Part shown: one piece after another, positions 5,199 to 11,344 of the stretch
Layout of the letters: each line of letters begins with the position of its first letter
Position numbering within the stretch: the first letter of the stretch is position 1
Assembly: GCA_015231815.1 (NCBI GenBank)
Contig: JADGAW010000051.1
Span: 1 to 11,344, forward strand
Direction: 5' to 3'
Length of the DNA: 11,344 bases
Origin: Nitrospinota bacterium
GTDB lineage: Bacteria > Nitrospinota_A > JADGAW01
The notes under the pieces: generated by a model
The model's database searches: none
What the model was told of the DNA's origin: nothing
Seen by the model: the letters and a program-made list of their open reading frames with translations, nothing else
Made by a program: the position numbers and the translations under genes

Positions 5199-7529
5199 CT
5201 AAATTTCTATGGTAAAAATTGCTCCTGTATCGGAGTTCCTGACAGAAAGATGCCCGTTAAAATGGTCTTCAATAATTGTTTTTGACATATAAAGACCAAT
5301 ACCCGTTCCATCCTCCTTTTTTGTTGTGAAATAAGAATCAAAAACTTTATCAAGATTTTGTTCGTCAATTCCGCCGCCATTATCACTAATTTCAATGTAG
5401 CGTTTATTTTCCTTTTGATAAATGTCAATGAGAATAGTTCCGGCAAAGGTATTATCTCCTAAGGTTGATATTTTTCCTTCTATGGCATCCTTTGCATTAT
5501 TTATTATGTTCAAAACGACCTGTTGAAATTCACTGGGATATCCATGAACAAGAATAGGGGTGTTAACGGGAGCTTTCAACTCAAGAGCTATACAATAATT
5601 ATCAAGTTGTCTTGAAACAATTGAGATAACTTTGTTGATTGCCTCTGCCAGAGAAAATTCGACTTTTGTTTTTGATGGTTTGAAAAAGTTCCTGAAATCG
5701 TCAATTGTCTTGGACATATAATTAATCTGTTCCATGGTTTTTTCAACAGAATCCTTAAAGAGTTCTTTCGTGAGGTCACCATACTGATAAGAATCTTCCA
5801 AATCCTGTATTATGAGTCCGATCGTATTTAATGGTTGCCTCCATTGGTGGGCAATAGAGCCAACCATTTCTCCCATCTCTGCGAGTTTAGCCTGTTGGGT
5901 AAGAAGTTGCTCCTGCCGTATTCTTTTATCACTTTCTTCTACTACTTTACTCTCAAGGGTTTTATTGAACTTTTCCAGTTCCTCTTTTTTTACCCTCAGT
6001 TCGTTCTCGAAATGTATTCGCTCTGTGATGTTATGAATAACAGAAAATAGAAGCGTTTTACCTCCTACCTTTACCGGTGAGGTATGTTCTTCAACATCGA
6101 GGATAGTACCATTTGCAAGTTTATGTTTGCTGGTGAAATAGTTTCGAGTCTGATGTAATGACCTTTGTATGTTGGAAGCAATTAAATGGGGAGGAAGCTT
6201 ACTTAGTTCAGAAAGCTTCATGTTTCGTAGTTCATCTTTGGTGTAACAATAAAATGTTGCTGCAGAATCGTTCGCATCAATAATACTTCCCTCCTCAGGA
6301 TCAACTAAAAACATTGCGGCACTGTGGCATTGAAACATTTCCCTAAACTTTTTCTCGCTTTCCTTTATGGTATTTTCAACTAATTTCCTGTCAGTAATAT
6401 CTTTGGAAATACCAAAAATGCCTAAAATTTCATTATCTTTTCCTTTATAAACGCCTTTAGTTGTTAAAAAGATTTTTTTTTCATCATTTATGACAAATTC
6501 ATCTTCAAAGGTTGTTGTTTTACCTGACTGTATAACGCTCATGTCATTTTTAACAATTTCAGTGGCAACATCCTTGGAGAAAATATCAATATTGTTTTTT
6601 CCAACTAATTCTTGAGTTTTTTTACCAAACAGTTCCGCAAAAGCTGAGTTTACTAACAGGTAGTTACCCTTTGAATCCTTAATGAATATTGCATCCGTTG
6701 TTCCGTCAATTATAGATTTGAGAAGGTTGTAGTGCTCTTTTTGTTCCCGTTGTGCTTTTTCCCGCTCAGAAATTTCATTTCTCAGAGCTTTATTTGATTC
6801 TGCCAGTTCGCTGGTTCTTTGTTCAACTCTTTCTTCAAGTTTATTGTAGGATTCCTGTAATGCAGTTTCTGATTTTTTCTTGAGGTTTTCAAAACGGAGA
6901 AAAGTAAAAGATGCCGATATGGTAACAATGCCCCAAAGAAGGAGAATTAACCAGAATAAATGTACGGTTTTGTCAAATTCCCGTTTGTTGTTTAAAACAA
7001 TAGAATACTCAACTTCTTTAGCCCTTTTAAGAAAAAGGTTAAAGGCAACATCACTTTCCTGATCTAACCTGCTTCCAACTCTGGCTTTAGTTACATCTTT
7101 CAGGCGTTGCTGAATTAATGAATTAAAATTGGTCAAAACATCTTTAATTCCTTCAATTTTTTTTCTTACTTCGGGGTTAGTAATCGGTAAAAGAACTCTC
7201 CCATGCTCAACATCCCCTCCATAAAGGATTGCATCAATTAATTCAAAAGAACCATTAATGTATTTACTGCTTTCTTTAACACTTCTATGAGAATCACCGT
7301 TTATATATTCTTCTATCCAAAGGTGATATACCGATGTTTTTAGCTGTACTTCCATAATTGAATCATGAACCAGCATATCCTGTTGATGTCTTTCAGAAAT
7401 TTTGAGAGACCAAATAAGGAGGGAAATGGAGATTATTCCGAGTATAAAGCCAATTATCGATGAAATATGCCGGGGAAGGCTTTTAAGTAAGGAGTCCATG
7501 AGAATAAAATTATTTGTGGAATATCCCAT
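5199..7529 (-). CDS. Membrane-bound PAS-PAS sensor histidine kinase
   Basis: Predicted sensor of 776 residues. Domains in order: transmembrane helix 1 (about 22-42), a mostly helical periplasmic sensor region (about 43-189), transmembrane helix 2 (about 190-211), a coiled coil (about 215-268), PAS 1 (about 268-383), PAS 2 (about 390-507), a second coiled coil (about 508-550), a phosphoacceptor helix with His561 in AHQWRQPLNTIG, and a HATPase domain. The last shows the N box NIINNAKDAI (674-683), G1 box DNGGGI (716-721) and G2 box GTGIGL (741-746). The residue after the phospho-His is Gln rather than the common Glu/Asp; this HQWRQPL type recurs in delta- and epsilonproteobacterial kinases. No receiver domain is fused and no response regulator is adjacent, so it is an orphan here. 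ATG 7529 is the first start after an in-frame stop. AAGGAG lies 18 bases upstream, too far for a standard site. The gene is 61 bases after coaE and may be co-transcribed. Confidence 0.92.
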   Translation of the reverse strand: MGYSTNNFILMDSLLKSLPRHISSIIGFILGIISISLLIWSLKISERHQQDMLVHDSIMEVQLKTSVYHLWIEEYINGDSHRSVKESSKYINGSFELIDAILYGGDVEHGRVLLPITNPEVRKKIEGIKDVLTNFNSLIQQRLKDVTKARVGSRLDQESDVAFNLFLKRAKEVEYSIVLNNKREFDKTVHLFWLILLLWGIVTISASFTFLRFENLKKKSETALQESYNKLEERVEQRTSELAESNKALRNEISEREKAQREQKEHYNLLKSIIDGTTDAIFIKDSKGNYLLVNSAFAELFGKKTQELVGKNNIDIFSKDVATEIVKNDMSVIQSGKTTTFEDEFVINDEKKIFLTTKGVYKGKDNEILGIFGISKDITDRKLVENTIKESEKKFREMFQCHSAAMFLVDPEEGSIIDANDSAATFYCYTKDELRNMKLSELSKLPPHLIASNIQRSLHQTRNYFTSKHKLANGTILDVEEHTSPVKVGGKTLLFSVIHNITERIHFENELRVKKEELEKFNKTLESKVVEESDKRIRQEQLLTQQAKLAEMGEMVGSIAHQWRQPLNTIGLIIQDLEDSYQYGDLTKELFKDSVEKTMEQINYMSKTIDDFRNFFKPSKTKVEFSLAEAINKVISIVSRQLDNYCIALELKAPVNTPILVHGYPSEFQQVVLNIINNAKDAIEGKISTLGDNTFAGTILIDIYQKENKRYIEISDNGGGIDEQNLDKVFDSYFTTKKEDGTGIGLYMSKTIIEDHFNGHLSVRNSDTGAIFTIEI

Positions 7530-7590
7530 TATACTTCTATAAGTGCTCTCCTTGTATCAACTCTTTGTTAAACGATTTTTTTGTGGAGAG

Positions 7591-8208
7591 TTAGAAGTAA
7601 GGAAGAATAATCTTCTCAGCAATTTTGGCTAAGTGAGCTCGTGAATGATTATTTTCTATTACAAAATCAGCGTATTTTTTTTTATCCTCGTCGTTCATTT
7701 GTGCTCGTATTGTTGCTTCAATTCTTTCTTTACTCATAAGAGGTCGGCTCTTGAGAATTCTTTTCATTCGTATCGGTTCTTCTGCCACAATCAGGATTGT
7801 TTTATAGCAGTGCATATATAAGCCACTTTCAATAAGTAAAGGACTATTTTTAATAATAACGGTTTCTTTGTTTCTGGCAAAAGCAGTATTTATCTCCTCT
7901 TTATCCCATTCCTTAATGAGGGGATAGATGATCTTTTCCAGAATTTGCTTTTTTTCACGATTATGAAAAATTATTGAAGCGAGTTTTGCCCGGTCGATTT
8001 CACCATCCTGAGCGACAATTTCTTTTCCAAAGCAATCTATTATCTCTTGGAAGCCTTTTGTTCCCTTTAAAACTACCTTTTGCGCTGTTTTATCTGAGTC
8101 AAGAATAAATGCCCCCCATTTTTCCAGAAGAGAAGCTAAAGTGCTTTTTCCAGAACCTATGCCTCCAGTAAGACCAATTACTTTTCCTCTGAAGTTTATT
8201 TCCGTCAT
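7591..8208 (-). CDS. coaE: Dephospho-CoA kinase
   Basis: Catalyses the last step of coenzyme A synthesis, ATP-dependent phosphorylation of the 3'-hydroxyl of dephospho-CoA. The 205-residue protein has the family N-terminus VIGLTGGIGSGKST with Walker A at 15-23, then FILDSDKTAQKVV, matching the conserved IDAD block whose Asp acts in catalysis. The later sequence (IDRAKLASIIF, IIYPLIKEW, LLIESGLY, KRILKSR) follows the CoaE pattern. The start ATG (8206-8208) lies 4 bases after the stop of the upstream phosphodiesterase gene, so the two are very likely co-transcribed and translationally coupled. The length is normal and no key residue is missing. Confidence 0.95.
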   Translation of the reverse strand: MTEINFRGKVIGLTGGIGSGKSTLASLLEKWGAFILDSDKTAQKVVLKGTKGFQEIIDCFGKEIVAQDGEIDRAKLASIIFHNREKKQILEKIIYPLIKEWDKEEINTAFARNKETVIIKNSPLLIESGLYMHCYKTILIVAEEPIRMKRILKSRPLMSKERIEATIRAQMNDEDKKKYADFVIENNHSRAHLAKIAEKIILPYF

Positions 8209-8212
8209 GTCT

Positions 8213-9481
8213 TTAATGAAAAGTTTTTAAAATGTACTCTTTAACATCGAAAATGGTGTTTGGTAAATCTTCTTTATTATACGTTGAGAAAAAAAATGCA
8301 TCATTTTGTGTATGAGTTCCGCTGAATTCGGTTTGTTCAAAGATGCTTTTACCTGTAAGTTTTCCTTTGAGATTAAAACCGTCGTTACTTAAGCAGATTA
8401 AATCCGGAGCAAGGGCTAATTGGTTGCCGGAGTATAGTTCCTCAGGTCGATAAGCTTTTTTAATAACCTTTTCTCCCTTATATTCAAGATTCATGAGAAA
8501 GGACTCAATCGTATTAATAAGAGAGGAAATCTCATCTTCCCGAACGGTTCCGCTTTTAAAGCGGGATGCCTTATTGAGATAAATCCTTGATGGGTCAAGG
8601 GTAAAGGCTTTGCTTTCTGGAGTTAAATCCTCAAGAAACTGAGGAGCATTATTGCGATAACCCTGTAAACCTTGTTGGTGCAGAAAATAGTTCAGGTTTA
8701 CTTCGGTTTTTGTGGTGGTAAAACCATGATCTGACAGTGCCATAATGATTGTTTCTTTTGGGAGGTTTATAATGAGATTTCCCAGAAGGTGATCAAGGGT
8801 ACGGTAAAAATCAATAAATTTTTGGTGATGAAGACTTTCTTCATCAGCATAAGAAGACCAGAGAAAATGGTGGAGCCTGTCAGTTTCCGTTATAACTGGC
8901 ATAAAAAAGTCCCAATCTATTTCATTATTGAGAATATTAAACGTCAAAAATCGTTTTTCCATAACCTCATATAATTCTCTGAAAAGAAAATCAATATCTC
9001 CATTAACCATCTCAGCTCTTACATCAAGCCGGTAACCAATTTCCCTGAGTTTCGTAATATATTGAGCAGGAAACACAGAGTTTTCAAGTTTTGGAGCAAT
9101 AAAGCCGGAAATAAGAATTCCATTCATTGGTCTTGCCGGATAGGTGGAGGGTAAATTAATAATGAGAGATTTTTTCCCCTCTGCTTTAAGGTCGTTCCAT
9201 AAAGGTGTAATTTTAATATCGTGTGAATTGGGAAAGTAAACTTTTCGGGAGCCGTTGCAGACATCCATAAAACCATAGATTCCATGAGAACCGCTATTAC
9301 AGCCTGTCATAAAGGAAGTCCATGAAACAGAAGAAACTTCAGGAATGCTTGCTGTCATTTGTACACAATTTCCTTCACGAAAAAGTGCCTGAAGGTTTGG
9401 AAGAAAACCTTGTGCAAACATCTTTTGTAAAAAAGTGTAAGGAACACCATCAAGACCAATAACGCAAACTTTTTTTCTCAA
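8213..9481 (-). CDS. Alkaline-phosphatase-superfamily phosphodiesterase/nucleotide pyrophosphatase-like hydrolase
   Basis: A 422-residue predicted metal-dependent phospho-hydrolase of the type I phosphodiesterase/AP superfamily. The expected metal and catalytic positions are visible: Asp11 in VIGLDGVPY, the probable nucleophile Ser50 in PEVSSVSWTSFMTG (Thr in many relatives), GSHGIYGFMD, Asp191 and His195 in ETDRLHHFLW, Asp241/His242 in ALSDHGF, and His380 in SGTHTQNDAFF. The complete set suggests an active enzyme with two metal ions. No signal peptide or membrane helix is seen, so it is probably cytosolic. The substrate is unknown; the family includes nucleotide pyrophosphatases and phosphodiesterases. 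The start is TTG 9481: an in-frame TAA lies just upstream and the next ATG would remove the Asp11 metal site. No Shine-Dalgarno sequence precedes it. It leads a probable operon with coaE and perhaps the histidine kinase. Confidence 0.85.
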   Translation of the reverse strand: MRKKVCVIGLDGVPYTFLQKMFAQGFLPNLQALFREGNCVQMTASIPEVSSVSWTSFMTGCNSGSHGIYGFMDVCNGSRKVYFPNSHDIKITPLWNDLKAEGKKSLIINLPSTYPARPMNGILISGFIAPKLENSVFPAQYITKLREIGYRLDVRAEMVNGDIDFLFRELYEVMEKRFLTFNILNNEIDWDFFMPVITETDRLHHFLWSSYADEESLHHQKFIDFYRTLDHLLGNLIINLPKETIIMALSDHGFTTTKTEVNLNYFLHQQGLQGYRNNAPQFLEDLTPESKAFTLDPSRIYLNKASRFKSGTVREDEISSLINTIESFLMNLEYKGEKVIKKAYRPEELYSGNQLALAPDLICLSNDGFNLKGKLTGKSIFEQTEFSGTHTQNDAFFFSTYNKEDLPNTIFDVKEYILKTFH

Positions 9482-9513
9482 TATAGTGACGTTTTAAAAG
9501 GTTAAACAGTAAT

Positions 9514-9542
9514 TTTATAGCTCATTCTTATTTAATGTTGAA
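9514..9542 (-). promoter_or_regulatory. Candidate sigma-70 promoter for the phosphodiesterase-coaE operon
   Basis: On the minus strand, TTCAAC (9542-9537) and TATAAA (9519-9514) are separated by 17 bases. Transcription would start near 9507, leaving a leader of roughly 25 bases before TTG 9481. The -10 is a 5/6 match and the -35 is weak. Confidence 0.4.
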
Positions 9543-9598
9543 TATTATTGATAAAAAAAAGTAAAATCTTAACTTCTTTTATTCATCTTACTTTTCAT

Positions 9599-9627
9599 TT
9601 TTTTTTAAAGCTTGTCTTTGAAAAAAA
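9599..9627 (+). repeat. AT-rich inverted repeat in the pilT leader
   Basis: The arms 9599-9610 (eight T, then AAAG) and 9616-9627 (CTTTG, then seven A) can pair over 12 bp with one G-T wobble around the loop CTTGT. It ends 18 bases before the GGAGG of pilT. It is mostly A-T pairs and could be low-complexity coincidence; it has no GC-rich stem or downstream T-tract typical of a terminator. Confidence 0.4.
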
Positions 9628-9654
9628 TTAGACACTTTTTCTTTTGGAGGATTC

Positions 9655-10734
9655 ATGGCAAAGATTGATGCTTTTTTTAAACTAATGTACGATGAAGGTG
9701 CTTCAGATTTACATCTTATTTCAGGACAACAGCCAATTCTGAGAATAAATGGCGATATTGAACGGGTGAAGTATAAGGAACTTGATAATGACGAATTGAA
9801 GTCAATGCTCTATGAAATCACTGCTGAAGATAAAGTTAAGGTTTTTGAAGAAACAGGGGATGTTGATTTTGGATATGAAATTCCAGGTATTGCACGTTTT
9901 CGGTGTAACTTTTTTAATCAAAAATATGGCGTTGGAGCAGTTTTTAGGTTAATTCCCAGTGATATCCTTACTGCTGAGCAATTAGGGCTTCAACCAATAT
10001 TATTAAAGATGGCAATGCTTCATAAGGGGTTGGTACTTGTTACGGGACCAACGGGTTCAGGTAAATCAACAACTCTTGCGGCAATGATTGACTATGCAAA
10101 CCATCATCGAAAAGACCATATCTTAACGGTTGAAGACCCGATAGAATTTGTGCATAAAAGTGCTGATTGTATCGTAAACCATCGTGAGGTGGGAACTCAT
10201 ACAAAATCCTTTAGCTCTGCCCTCAAAGGTGCTCTTCGTGAGGATCCGGACATTATTCTTGTTGGTGAGATGAGAGACCTCGAAACAATTGCTCTTGCAA
10301 TTGAGGCAGCGGCAACAGGTCATTTGGTTTTTGGTACACTTCACACGCAATCTGCGGCAAAAACCATTGATAGAATTATTGATGTTTTTCCGGCAAACCA
10401 ACAGTCTCAAATAAGAACAACCCTTTCGGAAGCTTTAATGGGTGTTGTTGCTCAAAACCTTTTTAAAAGAATTGACAAAAAAGGTCGTTGTGCCTGTCTG
10501 GAAATTCTGGTAGGTACTCCTGCAGTAAGAAACTTAATTCGCGAGAACAAAACGTTTCAGATTCCTTCTGCTATTCAAACAGGAAAAAAACTGGGAATGC
10601 AGTCTTTGGATGATTCTATTTTGGAGAGACTTCAAGATGGTTGGATTAGTGCCGAAGATGCTTATGATAAATCCATTACCAAAGAACGGTTTATAAACTT
10701 CCTAAAAGAACCACCAGATGTTTTCAGTATGTAA
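9655..10734 (+). CDS. pilT: Type IV pilus retraction ATPase PilT
   Basis: Hexameric cytosolic ATPase that powers pilus disassembly and retraction in twitching motility and attachment. The 359 residues match PilT length. The N-terminal PAS-like domain contains GASDLHLISGQQPILRINGD (15-34), the usual PilT/PilU start. Then come the Walker A GPTGSGKST (131-139), the Asp-box region LTVEDPIEFVH (157-167), the Walker B region DIILVGEMRD (199-208) with Glu205, and the His box GHLVFGTLHT (222-231). The C-terminal AVRNLIREN (290-298) corresponds to the AIRNLIRE motif linked to retraction in PilT, which favours PilT over the assembly ATPase PilB. GGAGG precedes the ATG by 4 bases. No other pilus genes are in the window. 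mqnB starts 33 bases downstream without a terminator between. Confidence 0.95.
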   Translation: MAKIDAFFKLMYDEGASDLHLISGQQPILRINGDIERVKYKELDNDELKSMLYEITAEDKVKVFEETGDVDFGYEIPGIARFRCNFFNQKYGVGAVFRLIPSDILTAEQLGLQPILLKMAMLHKGLVLVTGPTGSGKSTTLAAMIDYANHHRKDHILTVEDPIEFVHKSADCIVNHREVGTHTKSFSSALKGALREDPDIILVGEMRDLETIALAIEAAATGHLVFGTLHTQSAAKTIDRIIDVFPANQQSQIRTTLSEALMGVVAQNLFKRIDKKGRCACLEILVGTPAVRNLIRENKTFQIPSAIQTGKKLGMQSLDDSILERLQDGWISAEDAYDKSITKERFINFLKEPPDVFSM

Positions 10735-10767
10735 CTATTCTCATAAAATGAAGGAGTTTGGCTCTTA

Positions 10768-11344
10768 ATGAAAATTCTTATCGTTGCAGCAACAGAAATT
10801 GAGATTAAATCTCTCCTTCCTTTTTTTGCATTTATTAAACAATATCCCGGAAACCTTTCGGGATATTTTTTTAAGGATCACACCGTTTACCTTTTTACTG
10901 CTGGTGTTGGGATGGTCACAACAACATATAACCTGACAAAAATTCTTCAGCAATTCAAGTTTGATTTTGTTTTAAATATTGGAATAGCGGGAAGTTTTTC
11001 TGAAAAAAATGAAATTTCTCTCGGTGATGTTGTTCATGTTGCAGAAGATGTTATTGCAGAGCTCGGAGTTGATGAGGGAGGTCGTTTTGTTTCTTTAACG
11101 GATACAGGTCTCATACATAATAGAGATGTTTGTTTTAAAAGTGAATTTGCTGGGAGGAGTTGTCTCACTGATTTTCCTTCTGTTAAATCCGTAACAGTAA
11201 ATACCTTATCCGATAATGCAATAAGAAACAGGGAATTGATGGAAAGAACTGATGCTTCTGTCGAAACAATGGAAGGAGCAGCGGTTTGTTATGTTTGCAG
11301 TCGTCAACGGCTACCCTGGGTTCAGCTCAGAGCTGTTTCAAACT
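10768..11344 (+). CDS. mqnB: Futalosine hydrolase, 5' part (3' end outside window)
   Basis: Predicted to cleave futalosine to hypoxanthine and dehypoxanthine futalosine in the alternative (futalosine) menaquinone pathway. The visible 192 residues belong to the PNP/MTAN nucleosidase fold: N-terminus MKILIVAATEIEI with Glu12 aligned to the MTAN catalytic base region, TAGVGMV (44-50), NIGIAGSF (70-77), GDVVHVAEDVIAELG (86-100), and the ribose-site METMEGAA-like block VETMEGAAV (165-173). The final residues RAVSN end in Asn where 5'-methylthioadenosine nucleosidases have Asp; this and GIAGSF favour MqnB over MTAN. AAGGAG (10751-10756) lies 11 bases before ATG 10768, a somewhat long spacing. The gene follows pilT after 33 bases. 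A terminator-like hairpin lies inside codons 25-35. Confidence 0.85.
   Translation, partial: MKILIVAATEIEIKSLLPFFAFIKQYPGNLSGYFFKDHTVYLFTAGVGMVTTTYNLTKILQQFKFDFVLNIGIAGSFSEKNEISLGDVVHVAEDVIAELGVDEGGRFVSLTDTGLIHNRDVCFKSEFAGRSCLTDFPSVKSVTVNTLSDNAIRNRELMERTDASVETMEGAAVCYVCSRQRLPWVQLRAVSN
10841..10872 (+). other. Terminator-like hairpin with T-tract inside mqnB
   Basis: The arms 10841-10852 (AATATCCCGGAA) and 10856-10867 (TTTCGGGATATT) pair over 12 bp with one G-T wobble around a 3-base loop ACC. A run of seven T (10866-10872) overlaps and follows the right arm. This has the form of an intrinsic terminator, yet lies 74-105 bases into the open reading frame, encoding about QYPGNLSGYFF. Whether it stops transcription is not known. 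Confidence 0.55.

Larger units (their letters stand above)
9482..9654. promoter_or_regulatory. Divergent intergenic region between the phosphodiesterase gene and pilT
   Basis: This 173-base spacer is strongly AT-rich, with homopolymer tracts A8 (9553-9560), T9 (9598-9606), A7 (9621-9627) and T5 (9636-9640). Such tracts can bend DNA. It must hold the promoters of both divergent genes. I see a candidate promoter for the minus-strand gene, an AT-rich hairpin on the pilT side and a good GGAGG (9646-9650) 4 bases before pilT. I see no convincing sigma-54 (-24/-12) site and no clear sigma-70 promoter for pilT. Confidence 0.6.

Noticed and set aside
5812..6050. Two overlapping plus-strand open frames inside the histidine kinase
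   Set aside because: They lie opposite the phosphoacceptor and coiled-coil region of a well-supported kinase and show no domain of their own.
8550..8564. Near-perfect palindrome CCGCTTT-T-AAAGCGG inside the phosphodiesterase gene
   Set aside because: It is short, lies in coding sequence, has no T-tract, and is expected occasionally by chance; no operator function can be supported.
10123..10410. Minus-strand open frame opposite pilT
   Set aside because: It is antisense to the Walker B and His-box region of pilT, with no independent support.
10765..10953. Minus-strand 62-codon open frame over the start of mqnB
   Set aside because: It overlaps the conserved mqnB N-terminus and the hairpin; the plus frame is clearly the gene.
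1..11344. Mobile elements, CRISPR arrays, tRNA/rRNA genes or defence islands
   Set aside because: No transposase or integrase frames, regularly spaced repeats, tRNA-like cloverleafs or rRNA blocks were seen; gene content is housekeeping and signalling.

Overview
This window reads as ordinary chromosomal DNA from an AT-rich, Gram-negative, probably anaerobically respiring bacterium. The clues are a Type IV pilus retraction ATPase (PilT), an exported five-haem c-type cytochrome, a futalosine-pathway menaquinone gene (mqnB), and a histidine kinase with the HQWRQPL phosphoacceptor box. The gap-pgk-tpiA-secG order and the kinase type resemble the Desulfuromonadales/Geobacter side of the former Deltaproteobacteria, but that is recall of gene order and motif style. 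The base composition is lower in G+C than in typical Geobacter, so the lineage stays open.

Layout. Positions 1-2999 (+) hold a lower-glycolysis operon: the 3' part of gap, pgk, tpiA, then secG. An exported pentahaem cytochrome (3066-3827, +) follows without a visible terminator, and a strong intrinsic terminator (3836-3871) closes this block. Next come a sugar-1-phosphate nucleotidyltransferase (3896-4777, +) and a small STAS-domain protein (4848-5192, +). Three minus-strand genes then read toward the STAS gene: an alkaline-phosphatase-superfamily phosphodiesterase (9481-8213), coaE (8208-7591) and a two-PAS membrane histidine kinase (7529-5199). The kinase and STAS genes converge with only 6 bases between their stops. 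A 173-base divergent intergenic region (9482-9654) separates the phosphodiesterase from pilT (9655-10734, +). pilT is followed after 33 bases by the 5' part of mqnB, which runs off the window.

Functional picture. The first block makes and drains triose phosphates (GAPDH, PGK, TIM), with a translocon subunit carried at the end of the operon. The cytochrome and the futalosine hydrolase both point to a menaquinone- and cytochrome-based respiratory chain. PilT points to surface motility or attachment. The kinase and the STAS protein are signalling parts without their usual partners in this window.

I found no tRNA, rRNA, CRISPR array, insertion sequence, prophage or defence module, and no clear sign of a previously undescribed system. 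The most noteworthy sequence-level signal is a terminator-like hairpin with a T-tract inside the beginning of mqnB (10841-10872). Lesser points are three genes that start without a Shine-Dalgarno sequence (one with TTG), motif deviations in PGK and the STAS protein, and an AT-rich hairpin in the pilT leader.
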